Part shown: piece after piece, positions 31,747 to 40,806 of the stretch
How positions within the stretch are numbered: the first letter of the stretch is position 1
Layout of the letters: each line of letters opens with the position of its first letter
From: an archaeon
Lineage (GTDB): Archaea > Thermoproteota > Nitrososphaeria > Nitrososphaerales > Gagatemarchaeaceae
Reading direction: 5' to 3'
Length of the DNA stretch: 64,000 bases
Assembly (NCBI GenBank): GCA_016432545.1
Contig: CP066694.1
Span: 1,433,206-1,497,205, forward strand
Position numbers and translations under genes: made by a program
Notes under the pieces: generated by a model
Seen by the model: only the letters and a program-made list of their open reading frames with translations
Databases searched by the model: none
Told to the model about the DNA's origin: nothing

Positions 31747-33691
31747 GCGCCCCTTTTGCCTACGAGGTGGGCCCGATCAACTACTTCAACCTCAACGAAG
31801 GCGAGCGTGGCGCCGTTCTGTCTGGTTTCGCGGCAGCCCTCCAGCAGCTCAGCTCCCCCGTGACCTTCCACGTCAAGCTGGACAGGATGAGCGTCGTGGT
31901 CGGGAACGAGCTCTACCAGGTGAAATACCGGCGATACTTCATTGAGGGTGAGCACCCCCTCGAGGGGTTCCTCGCGGCCATGGGTCTGCAGGACAAGTGC
32001 GTCAGGGTGATGGAGATCCCAGAGTACCAAGTCACAAACAATCTCAAGAGGTATGCTGTAATAGAGAACGGAGACCTCGCGAAGGCCTACAGCATCACGG
32101 GCATCTCTTCAGAACTCGACCCCGCCTTTCTTGCGGTGGACAGGGGGGAAGGGAGCATAATCGACATGACCGACGAGGTGAGGATAAGTATAGAGCCACT
32201 CCCCAGAGACGAGTCCAAGACGGTCATCAGGCTCCACGCAGACACGCTGCAGGCCAAGCTTAGTATCGTCCAGATTGCGGGGGGAACAGACAGGGAGCTG
32301 ACGCAGGAGACGGCCATGGCTGAGGAAGCAGCCAGGGGGGTGATTTCGGGGTCGCAGAAACTCTTCAGAGTGTCGTGCGTCTTGGTACTGAGAGACAAAG
32401 ACCACTCATCGCTGAAGAAAAAGGCGGAATCCTTCTGGGATGTGGTGATGGGCGTGGTCACTGAGCTCGACTCGCCGAGCGGGATTCAGCACCTCCTGGT
32501 ATCAGGAAAAGGGCCCGGGTTTCTTCATGGGGCGAACCTGCTGATGCCTACGGACAGCGTCCCGGCTTTCTTCCCGTTTGCCGGGTTGGACATAATCGAG
32601 AACAACGGCGTCTTCCTCGGGACGAACCTCCAGACCAAGGGGCCAATCATATACGATGTTTATCGAAGAAGCAACCCGCACATCCTCGTGGTCGGGGCAA
32701 CAGGCTACGGGAAGTCAATACTCCTCAAGAGCTGGGTTTCCAGGATGGCAATCACATACCCTGACCTGGCCTTCATGGTCTTCGACAGCGTGAAAGAAAG
32801 CGAGTACGGCAAGGGCCCCGACGGCACCTATGATCATAGCTTCGCCGGACTCACAGGCGCGAAGGTCATCAGGTTCAACCCAAGAGAGCCGATGGGCCTC
32901 GACCCGCTCCTTCTCTTCAACAGGAAGCAAGCCTCGTCCCTCCTTGCAAGGATGGCACACATCAGCGACGGCGAAAGGAACCTGAGGGCCGAGCTAGCAA
33001 TGGTGGTCCAGTCCGAAGGCACTGCAACGATGCAGGACGTGTACAGCGCGAAAGTCTCCGACCAGCTGAAACTCAGGCTCGAAGCCAACCTGAAGCCGCT
33101 GAACTTCATGTTCGAGGGGGAGCCCCAGAAGCCGTACACGAGGACGATTTTCGTACTCGACGACCTCCCTGACGATGAGGAGGTGAGGGGGTCCGCGGTG
33201 ATCCTGAGCAGCGCCCTGGCGATGGCGGCACTGAAATCCCTCCCGATTCCGCAGAAGAAGGTCCTGCTCATCGACGAGGCCTGGGCCTTCCTTGCCACAG
33301 ACGATAGGGGCAGATTGTACTTCTCTGAGGCGATGGACATAGTCGCTGAGCCAGGACAGGGAGACACTACAACATCGCATTGGTGCTTGCGACGCAGTAC
33401 GGGAAGGACCTGATGAGCGGGCAGGGAAGGACGGTCCACGAGTCGTGCGCCACGAAGGTCCTCCTCCACCAGGACTCGGGGGGCCTGGGAGGGGGCTCAG
33501 ACCTGGCAGCTTCTCTCTTTGGGCTCAGCGAACAGGAGAGGGCCTTCGTGGAGCGGTCTGACAGGGGGTTCGGGATAATGGTCACTGAGCAGGGGAGGGT
33601 GCCTTTCTACAACAAGCTGACCGATATGGAGCACAGGTACTTCACGACGACTCCTGACGAGGTGGGAAGACAGGAAAGTTCGGTCACTTGA
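31743..33691 (+). CDS. VirB4/CedB-like ATPase, interrupted by a -1 frameshift
   Basis: The first frame (31743-33413, TTG start) holds an N-terminal domain of about 300 residues, Walker A VVGATGYGKSILLKSW and Walker B KVLLIDEAWAFL. It runs into nonsense after AEPGQ. The -1 frame continues with RHYNIALVLATQYGKD, RGFGIMVTEQGRVPF and the expected end at 33691. The shift occurs at CAGGGAGA, about 33357-33363. Rejoined it would be about 649 residues, near the family's size. VirB4 proteins power pilus assembly and substrate transfer. A lost base in assembly, a true mutation, or a programmed shift are all possible; I see no classic slippery heptamer. Confidence 0.8.
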
Positions 33692-33700
33692 GGGAGTGAG

Positions 33701-33904
33701 CTATTCGACGCCAGACAGATCAATGTCGGCGTGCTCTTCAGCATCTACGATTAGAGTTGTAAGGTGGGTTTGGGCTTTCCTAAGATGTTCCAGGTACGCC
33801 CTATGGTTGCCTTCTTCAAATTCCATTGTCGCCACGAACAACTCTGCGTTCAGCTCGACGATCTCAATCGCGGCCTCGTATGCATTGAGCCGATTGCTAG
33901 CCAC
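33701..33904 (-). CDS. small helical protein, unknown
   Basis: A 67-residue helical protein (begins MASNRLNAYEAAIEIVELNA), acidic, with a central FEEGNHRAYLEHLRKAQTHL segment. On the minus strand ATTATATG about 34 bases upstream could be its TATA element. It is located between two backbone genes on the opposite strand. No family recognised. Confidence 0.45.
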   Translation of the reverse strand: MASNRLNAYEAAIEIVELNAELFVATMEFEEGNHRAYLEHLRKAQTHLTTLIVDAEEHADIDLSGVE

Positions 33905-34043
33905 GTTGAATGTCTACAAAGAATTCGAACTGAGCATATAATACCCGCGTTCCTGTTTCAGAGCACATTGAGAAGAGAGAGGAGCTGTGAGGATTGCAGA
34001 AGTTTTCGCCATGCGTTTTAAGTGAAAGGCATGTCCTCAATTG

Positions 34044-35738
34044 ATGGTCGGCCTGTCTTGGTTTAGACGACCTCAGAACTCCAACCCCAAAACAACGCCA
34101 GACGTTCCCACGAATTCCTCGCTCAGCAACGAAGCTCCGGTTGTCATCGAAGGGAACATCGTAGATAGCTACCGCGTACCACGTGATGATGACCCCGACT
34201 CTTCAGCCCAGGTCTTCATCGTCGACGACAACTCTATGGGCCAATATGTCGTCAAACTGCCCTCTCTTGAAGGGAGGCAGCTTCAGGCCCTCAAACTCCT
34301 GAAGGACAACCTCCGCGACTCCATCCCGGTAGAGACTTCAGGGAGCCCCCGCCAGGTCCTTGAGAGGTACCTCTGGGAGGCGGCGGGCAAGGCGGGGCTC
34401 CTCTCAGTGGTCCAGGAAGCTCCTAGGAAGTTCCTCTACTACCTCTTGAAGGATTTCTCCGGCTTCTGGGAGATTGATCCTCTGGTGGGTGATGACGACA
34501 TAGAAGAGATCAGCGTCGTACGCTGGGACAGGCCGGTCAGAATCTTCCACAGAAGATTCACCGAGTACCTCTTCATGGAGACGAACATCGTCTACGAAAG
34601 CGAGGAGCGGCTGCAGGCATTCATCAGGCGGATGGCCCAATTCGGCGGGACAACGGTCTCCCTCGCCCAGCCCTCTCTCGAGGTAACGCTCCACGGCGCA
34701 TCCGACAGGAGGGTCTCCGCGACCCTTGGAGACGAGATTTCGAGGCCAGGGTCGACGTACTCGATCAGGAAGCAGAAGGAGAACCCGCTCACGATAGTGC
34801 AGCTGGCGGCCCCGCAGCAGGTCAAGGTCACCTCGAGCAGACCAGTACTGCAGTCGGACCCGTTGTTGGTCTACAATGAGACCCACTTCCATAAGACTCT
34901 CTCCGCGTTGATGGCGGCCTACTTCTGGCTCTTCCTGGAGCGCACCACGACCGTGCTGGTCGCCGGCGAGACCAGCAGTGGGAAGACGACCCTGATGAAC
35001 GCCATCCTCTCCATGATGAACCCCAGGGCGAAGATTGTCACTGCCGAGGACGTGCTGGAAGTCAACCTGCCTGACGACCTCCACTGGCAGAGGCTCAAGA
35101 CAAGGTCTTCTCGCGCCGGCCTTTCACCGGCCTCGGGCAGGTACGAGTACACCCTATCAGACCTGCTAAAGCTCTCCCTGAGGTTCTCCCCGACCATCCT
35201 CAGCCTGGGGGAGATGAGGGGGGAAGAGTCAGAGACCGTGGCCGCTGCCATCACGCTCGGGTTCTCGACCATAACGACAGTCCACGCCGAGGACGCGGAA
35301 AGGTGCGTCCAGAGGGTGACTACACCGCCGATGAGGTTCGCTGAAGGGCATGTAAGGGACATCACCGCCATAGCCACGATGAGGAAAATCACGCTGCCGG
35401 ACGGGACGACTGCGAGGAGGGTCATCAGCGTCGACGAGATAAGGCCCGTCGGGCACGACTCCCACGAGATCGTCAACGTCTTCAAGTACAGGTTCGCAGA
35501 CGACTCCTTCACCCCCACCACCCCCGAGGAGGTCCTCGACAGGAGCTTCAGGCTGAAGGAGATGGCCGAGAGCTTGGGATGGACCAACGAGCACGTTCTG
35601 AATGGTCTGACGACCCGGGCGGCCTACATAGCCAGTTCCGTCAGCAAAGCCGAATTCTCCCCGTCGGACCTCTCCTCGATGGTCAGGGCCTACATCAACC
35701 GAGAAGAGCCGCGCGAACTTCAGAGGACCCCAAATTGA
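34044..35738 (+). CDS. TadA/GspE-type secretion ATPase
   Basis: A 564-residue protein. After a variable N-domain comes Walker A (VLVAGETSSGKTTLMNAIL, about residue 310), an Asp box (AKIVTAEDVLEVNL), a Walker-B region (TILSLGEMRGEESE) and a His box (STITTVHAEDAERC), the full set of type II/IV secretion ATPases in the TadA/ArlI branch. It hexamerises at the inner face of the membrane to drive pilus assembly. GTTTTAAGTG about 26 bases upstream marks a leaderless ATG at 34044. The next gene, TadC-like, overlaps its stop. Confidence 0.92.
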   Translation: MVGLSWFRRPQNSNPKTTPDVPTNSSLSNEAPVVIEGNIVDSYRVPRDDDPDSSAQVFIVDDNSMGQYVVKLPSLEGRQLQALKLLKDNLRDSIPVETSGSPRQVLERYLWEAAGKAGLLSVVQEAPRKFLYYLLKDFSGFWEIDPLVGDDDIEEISVVRWDRPVRIFHRRFTEYLFMETNIVYESEERLQAFIRRMAQFGGTTVSLAQPSLEVTLHGASDRRVSATLGDEISRPGSTYSIRKQKENPLTIVQLAAPQQVKVTSSRPVLQSDPLLVYNETHFHKTLSALMAAYFWLFLERTTTVLVAGETSSGKTTLMNAILSMMNPRAKIVTAEDVLEVNLPDDLHWQRLKTRSSRAGLSPASGRYEYTLSDLLKLSLRFSPTILSLGEMRGEESETVAAAITLGFSTITTVHAEDAERCVQRVTTPPMRFAEGHVRDITAIATMRKITLPDGTTARRVISVDEIRPVGHDSHEIVNVFKYRFADDSFTPTTPEEVLDRSFRLKEMAESLGWTNEHVLNGLTTRAAYIASSVSKAEFSPSDLSSMVRAYINREEPRELQRTPN

Positions 35739-37804
35739 GAACCGCCAGCCTCAAACGAGTGGTTACGTTTTCAATAACAGCAGTCTTTGCGCTCGCTTCG
35801 TTCATCGTATACCTCGCCTTGCCCGCGTCGTCTTCTCTGCTGGGCCAGCTCGAAGGTGCCCTGTTGCTCAGCGTGAGCCTAGGTGCGGCGACAGGCCTGC
35901 TGTTTTCCATTACAGAGGGCCGCGCATTCCTGAGACGAGCGTCTCAGCACACGATCGTCTACGACCTCAGACTGCCAGCCGCAATCTTAGGCCTGTTCAT
36001 CGCAGGCGCCCTTCTCTACGAGTATAAGGCCACGGGCCTTTCGCTCTACCTGGTTCCCGCTCCCTCTCTCCTCGTTTTCTCCCTGCTTTCATTCAAAGGA
36101 GTCTACCCCTTCAAAGGCTCTGCCAGTTCGCCCACCTTGGCGAGGATCTCCGAGGACAGGTGGGTAAGGTTCGTCACAGGGAAGGACCGCCTGAAGAGGT
36201 TCGCGGAATACAGGGCCCAGAGGTTCTCAAAGCTCCTGTCAAGGTCGGGCGAGATAGGAAATCCGTATTCCCTTGCTGCCCAGTCCATCATGTCATCCAT
36301 GGTCGGGGCGGCAATCATCCTCCCAGCAGCTTTGATCCTCTCTGTGCTACTGTGGCCTCCCTTGGCCTTGATCGTCACAATCCCAGCGGTGCTCTATGTC
36401 TACCCCGAATTGAGGCTCAGGGACAAGGCCACCCAACGGCGAGAGGGGGTCGAGAGCGAGCTGCCGTTCTTCTCCATCCTGGTCAACGTTCTTGGCAGCG
36501 CGGGAGTCTCTCTCTATTCGATATTCGACGGCATGATCGACACCAGGATCTTCGTCTACGTCAGACGCGAGGCCCTGCTCGTCAGGCGGGACGTGACGAT
36601 ATTCGGGTCGAACCCCAACCAGAGCTTCGAGAGGCTCGCATCCAACCACCCGTCGAGGAAGTTCAGCTCCTTCCTGTACGGGTACACTTCCAAAGTGCGC
36701 AGCGGAGGGGACATCCCGACCTACTTGATAGGAGAGAGTGGGTCGCTGCTCCGCGAGCTCCAGGAGAGCTGGACCAGGTACGCCGGGAGGGCTGGGATCG
36801 TCGGGAGCATGATGGTCACGCTCTTCGGGGTCATACCCCTACTGATACTTGTGGTGGGCATGTTCTCACCGGGAAGTTCGATCCTCGGACTGTTGGGCTT
36901 CACCGCCCTCGGGATTCCCCTCTTCACGATCCTGCTCGTTGCTATGGCTGGGAGGATGCAGCCGGTCGGAGACGAGCCCCTGGCGGGGAACTTCGGGCGG
37001 AGCTTCGTGGTCTCGTTGCCGGGTCTGGGGCTCGGCCTAGCCACTGGGCAGCTCTGGATCGCTGCGGCGAGCGTGCTGTTCATGTTCACTACAATCTACG
37101 GCTTTTCGGTCATCCGCCAGCGGAGGGAGATGAGGGAGATTGAGGAGGCGCTTCCGGACTTCATGAAGGACATCATGGAGTTCAAACGGCAGGAGTACGA
37201 CCTCAACAGGTCGATCCTTTCCATTGCAGCCCACAACAGGTACACTTCCTCATTCGACAGCATCTTGGCCAAAGTGGCATCGGAGCTGAGGGCGGGCACT
37301 CCCCTCGACGAGCTGCACATCGACCCGAAGAGCAGGCTGGCGAGGATGGTGTTCTTCGTCCTGGGGCAGATGTCGCACTCTGGCGGCGGGACGGTGGACA
37401 CGGTCTACCAGCTAGCCTCGTACACCGAGAAAGTGGTGGAAATGAAGAGGAACACGCAGGCGGAGATGCGCCCGTATCTCATGCTTTCCTACGTGTCGCC
37501 AGTCCTCCTCGCCTTCGGAATCTCGTTCATGGGAGGCGTGCTGCAGAACTTCGGCTCGAAGGTAGGGCCAGGGTTCACCAACCTCCATGTGTCCAATCTG
37601 CAGATAGGAGCAGTCCCCCCTGAACTGCTGCAGATCTCCAATCTGCTTGTTGTGGTGTCGGCTGCAGCATTGGGAATAATAGGCGCGAAAATGACCGACT
37701 TCACGGTCAAGAACACGCTCAGGGCATCGGTCAACATGGCGGTGGCGGTAGGAGCCCTGCTTGTCATGTCCTACCTGAACTTCGCGTCTCTCATTCATCT
37801 CTGA
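35735..37804 (+). CDS. TadC/ArlJ-type platform membrane protein
   Basis: A 689-residue membrane protein starting at the TTG that overlaps the ATPase stop (TTGA). It has about four N-terminal helices, then two type II secretion F-like cytoplasmic domains (one around residues 150-340 including KFSSFLYGYTSKVRSGGDIP, the other around 470-590 including LPDFMKDIMEFKRQEYDLN and MSHSGGGTVDTVYQLASYTE) separated by membrane segments, ending in three or four more helices. Such double-module platforms anchor archaeal type IV pili. The frame is open upstream to 35579 but that part overlaps TadA. Confidence 0.88.
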   Translation: MRTASLKRVVTFSITAVFALASFIVYLALPASSSLLGQLEGALLLSVSLGAATGLLFSITEGRAFLRRASQHTIVYDLRLPAAILGLFIAGALLYEYKATGLSLYLVPAPSLLVFSLLSFKGVYPFKGSASSPTLARISEDRWVRFVTGKDRLKRFAEYRAQRFSKLLSRSGEIGNPYSLAAQSIMSSMVGAAIILPAALILSVLLWPPLALIVTIPAVLYVYPELRLRDKATQRREGVESELPFFSILVNVLGSAGVSLYSIFDGMIDTRIFVYVRREALLVRRDVTIFGSNPNQSFERLASNHPSRKFSSFLYGYTSKVRSGGDIPTYLIGESGSLLRELQESWTRYAGRAGIVGSMMVTLFGVIPLLILVVGMFSPGSSILGLLGFTALGIPLFTILLVAMAGRMQPVGDEPLAGNFGRSFVVSLPGLGLGLATGQLWIAAASVLFMFTTIYGFSVIRQRREMREIEEALPDFMKDIMEFKRQEYDLNRSILSIAAHNRYTSSFDSILAKVASELRAGTPLDELHIDPKSRLARMVFFVLGQMSHSGGGTVDTVYQLASYTEKVVEMKRNTQAEMRPYLMLSYVSPVLLAFGISFMGGVLQNFGSKVGPGFTNLHVSNLQIGAVPPELLQISNLLVVVSAAALGIIGAKMTDFTVKNTLRASVNMAVAVGALLVMSYLNFASLIHL

Positions 37805-37924
37805 AGGCGCGTAGCGATTCGTCAGCAGCGATGACTTGGCGGACATCACTTTCGATCTACCGTCTGTCTCACAGGCTCCGGAAGACCCTTTGCCTTATCT
37901 TAGAACGATGGTACGGACGTGTTG

Positions 37925-38215
37925 ATGGCTTCGAGAAGCCGACTCGAGGAAGAGATTGAGTCATGGAAGGGCTTTCCCTGGGCACTACGCAAGGAGGACA
38001 GGGAGCTCTGGGACGCCATGATCAAAGAAGTCACGGAGCAGTTTGGCGAGGCGGTTGAAACGTCGAAGAAGGACTTGACAACCGAACCGTTCTTCATGGT
38101 CTCGCTTCTAGGGCAGCAGAAGAAGATCAAGCTGCTTCAGGCCGAGATCAGGGCAAGAGGAGGTATGCCATCAAGAGGAATACCTGATTCCCTGCAGGAA
38201 TTTCTGTCGCCGTAG
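37925..38215 (+). CDS. intact WKGFPWALRKED-family small protein
   Basis: A 96-residue charged helical protein with the block EEEIESWKGFPWALRKEDRE and then EQFGEAVETSKKDLTTEPFF. A GCCTTATCTTAG element about 28 bases upstream supports the ATG at 37925. The frameshifted copy at 22388-22674 is its paralogue. The family is unknown to me, but two copies in one element suggest a function tied to it. Confidence 0.62.
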   Translation: MASRSRLEEEIESWKGFPWALRKEDRELWDAMIKEVTEQFGEAVETSKKDLTTEPFFMVSLLGQQKKIKLLQAEIRARGGMPSRGIPDSLQEFLSP

Positions 38216-38372
38216 CGGCCGCAAGTTCCTTCGCTCAGCCCGCGCGGGGGGTCTGGTAGGTCAACTGGACATTTTCCCCTGTTAAGAGGCTGGGCAAGAA
38301 CAAGTGGTTCTGTTAGGTTGATGGGCCAAGCCTCAGGATTTTGTCGGTGTCAAGGGTCGGGCCATGCGAGGC

Positions 38373-38941
38373 TCAATCGAGGAAGAGAACCAGTCCGAGT
38401 AGTATCAGGAAGACCCCTGAAGCCACCTTGAGCTGCCGCAGCCGACCCTCTACGAACCGTGAGAAAGGCCCTCTCAGGACGGCCGCCAGAGAGACGCTCA
38501 AGAAGAGACCAATCGATGCCGCGATGGTCGCTTCCAAAGCGCGGGATGACAAGACCAGTGGGATATGATCAACACGATTTCGACCTCCTCGACTGACACG
38601 AGTTGTAGTGCGACCGACAGGTTCCCCTTCCGAGACTTCGCTTCTTCAATTTCGTCTTCCTTCCCGAAGATCGAGGTGAGGAACCAGAAGGCCCCGATCA
38701 TTCCCAGAAGGATTGCAGCACCTTTCTGGACCAATCCAAGGTAGGCCTGTAGATAGGTTGCGGCGAAGAAAACAACGAGGGCAGAGACGAAAGTAATCAT
38801 GATGGACGCGATTATCAGAGCTTTGATCAGCGTCTTCCACCCGAATAGATGGCCGTAAATCAGGTCAACCACAGAGTCCTCGACCATCTCTGTCGACAAA
38901 GCCCACAGGGCAGCAACGAAGATTACAAAGTCAAAAGCCAT
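38373..38941 (-). pseudogene. two-repeat membrane transporter-like protein, frameshifted
   Basis: From the ATG at 38941 the frame reads MAFDFVIFVAALWALSTEMV and four membrane helices, then KSRKGNLSVALQLVSVEEVE before breaking. One frame over, the sequence continues as LVLSSRALEATIAASIGLFL with two more helices and ends at 38373. The break is near 38560-38570. Two halves each with a Glu-bearing helix suggest a duplicated transporter fold (UPF0016-like or FTR1-like); the family is uncertain. The shift is either a real mutation or an assembly slip. Confidence 0.6.
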
Positions 38942-39213
38942 CTTTTCGGGGTACGTGGGAAGGGATGGCTTATGCCTTACTTTCGTCGGCACTTGCGTTC
39001 TGAATCAGAGTCATCCGCTTGTTCTCGCCTCGACCTTGATTCCAGCTCTTTCAGCTGGAGTCATCCGTTCAGAGCTTCATGGGGTCGGGTATAGTTGTGG
39101 GGGAAAAGCTGATAGCCCCTTGAGGATTTGAGAGCGCCCTCCGTGGCCAGAGAACTTACCAATGCCCCGCGCAGGCCTTGGTCCGTTAAAAGCCGCTGAC
39201 TCCTTGACCGTCG

Positions 39214-39762
39214 ATGAACATAGCGCATCGAATCGCAGAAAACAAGCGCAAAGCAATCTCCCAAAGCATGGACCTCTTCATCATCATCGCAGCCGTCCTG
39301 GCTGTCGGCGGCGTTGTGGCCGCCGCTGTCTACGGTCTCGCAGGCAGCGCGACAAGCAACACCAGCATCCAGGTCTCGGCCTCATATGTCTCCGGAGGGG
39401 GGTCGGCGTCACCACAATCCATCGCAATCACAATCAAGAACAACGGAGGTTCTGCAGTGGCCTGCACTGCTCCAACCTGCACTGTCACCATCTCGCCCGG
39501 ATCAATCGGGACAGCCGCCCTGGCCTGTTCCGGGGCGTGCTCTCTCAGTGGGGCGAGCTGGGGCCTTGGTTCAGCGACAACTGGCCCGGTCACCTTCACA
39601 TACTCCGCAACCCTCTCTCCAGGACAACAAGCATCCTTCATTCTGAACGGCCCATTTTCGGGAACAACAACATTCTCCACCATGGCCGCCAAGGGCTCCA
39701 CGGTCACTATCAACGCCCTCTTCGGCACAGCGAACTCCCAAGTCCAGATAACCTCCAACTAG
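39214..39762 (+). CDS. type IV pilin-like protein 1
   Basis: A 182-residue protein. A class III signal is seen: a short basic N-terminus (ENKRKAISQ), then the hydrophobic helix SMDLFIIIAAVLAVGGVVAA, followed by a Ser/Thr/Gly-rich beta domain with two CT/CS pairs (AVACTAPTCTVTI and LACSGACSLSG). GTTAAAAGCC 26 bases upstream gives a leaderless ATG. It would be processed by a prepilin peptidase and assembled by the TadA/TadC motor. Confidence 0.8.
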   Translation: MNIAHRIAENKRKAISQSMDLFIIIAAVLAVGGVVAAAVYGLAGSATSNTSIQVSASYVSGGGSASPQSIAITIKNNGGSAVACTAPTCTVTISPGSIGTAALACSGACSLSGASWGLGSATTGPVTFTYSATLSPGQQASFILNGPFSGTTTFSTMAAKGSTVTINALFGTANSQVQITSN

Positions 39763-39828
39763 AAGCGCGGGGCTTCGCATGATGGAAGCCCCCTCCCTTT
39801 CTTTTAAGCCTCCGGACCCTGCTCTCTC

Positions 39829-40296
39829 GTGAGAATCGCAAAGAGAGCGGCCGTAAGCGAACTGTACGCAACCATGCTGATGATCGGTGCAACCCTGCTC
39901 TTCGGAAGCCTGGTTGTCGAGGCTGCGCTAAGCCAGTCTAGCACTACATCGTACTCGTCCTACCTGGCCGCATCCGCCCAGCAGGCCTCAGCAGGAAAGC
40001 TGATCGTCCTCGTCTATTCTTCCGTCTTCCCGGGATCCGGAGGTTGCATTCAGTCTTACAAGGGGTTCACCGAAGGGACAGCTTTCTCCCTCGCTCTCTA
40101 CAACTACGGTATCACAAGTTTCATGCCGACAGCCGTCTACATCAACGGCACCCTCTACTCAGGGAGCGGTTACGCCTCTATCATTGCGAACGGTCTGACG
40201 GTGTATTCGTTCACGACACCAACATGTGTGCACGCTTCGGGTCAGACGTTCACTCTAATCGACGCTGGAGGCAGTGAGGTCTCGATTGGAACCTAG
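39829..40296 (+). CDS. type IV pilin-like protein 2
   Basis: A 155-residue protein with a GTG start 26 bases after TCTTTTAAGC. N-terminus MRIAKRAAVS then the helix ELYATMLMIGATLLFGSLVV resembles a class III signal and pilin helix. The rest is Ser/Tyr/Gly-rich beta with two Cys that could form a disulphide (GSGGCIQSY, TPTCVHAS). Its end overlaps the next pilin-like gene by about 11 bases. Confidence 0.72.
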   Translation: MRIAKRAAVSELYATMLMIGATLLFGSLVVEAALSQSSTTSYSSYLAASAQQASAGKLIVLVYSSVFPGSGGCIQSYKGFTEGTAFSLALYNYGITSFMPTAVYINGTLYSGSGYASIIANGLTVYSFTTPTCVHASGQTFTLIDAGGSEVSIGT

Positions 40297-40774
40297 ACGC
40301 AGGACTGCGATCTCGACCTACCTCCAGACATTCATGCTCGTTGCCATTGTGTCAGGTGCCTCGGTTTTCGTGTACAGCGCCATCGGTTACTACTCAGCGT
40401 CTCTCCAGGGCGCGTCCATCTCCATCTCGAATGTGTCAATCCGGCAGGGATCCGGCCTGGCCATTGAAACGTTGCAGATTGCAAACACCGGGAACGTACA
40501 ACTCTCTTCATTTACCTTGGTGACTTCGGGAATCTCCTCCGCTGCGGCCTACAGCGGTACCCTTGAAAACCCGGTCACTGGTTCCTTGACAGCGTTCTCC
40601 GGGTCCAGCCCTGGCTCCATGGTCATCGCGACGACCCTCCCTCCCGGTCAATCTCTTCTCGTAACCGTGACCATCAAAGCCGGGAACGTCTTCACCCTCG
40701 GGACAGGGTACTCACTCTATGTGGCAGCCTCGGGGGCCAGTGCGCAGCAGGCTGTCTCGGTCTTGCCCGCCTGA
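40286..40774 (+). CDS. type IV pilin-like protein 3
   Basis: A 162-residue protein starting at the TTG at 40286 (MEPRRRTAISTYLQTFMLVA), inside the end of pilin 2. The basic head, the helix LQTFMLVAIVSGASVFVYSA and the Ser/Thr-rich beta domain fit the archaeal pilin/archaellin type. It lacks Cys. It is translationally coupled to pilin 2. An upstream GTG at 40274 is possible. Confidence 0.72.
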   Translation: MEPRRRTAISTYLQTFMLVAIVSGASVFVYSAIGYYSASLQGASISISNVSIRQGSGLAIETLQIANTGNVQLSSFTLVTSGISSAAAYSGTLENPVTGSLTAFSGSSPGSMVIATTLPPGQSLLVTVTIKAGNVFTLGTGYSLYVAASGASAQQAVSVLPA

Positions 40775-40806
40775 CTCGTTAAAAGCCGACTGTGAGTAAG
40801 TTCGCG

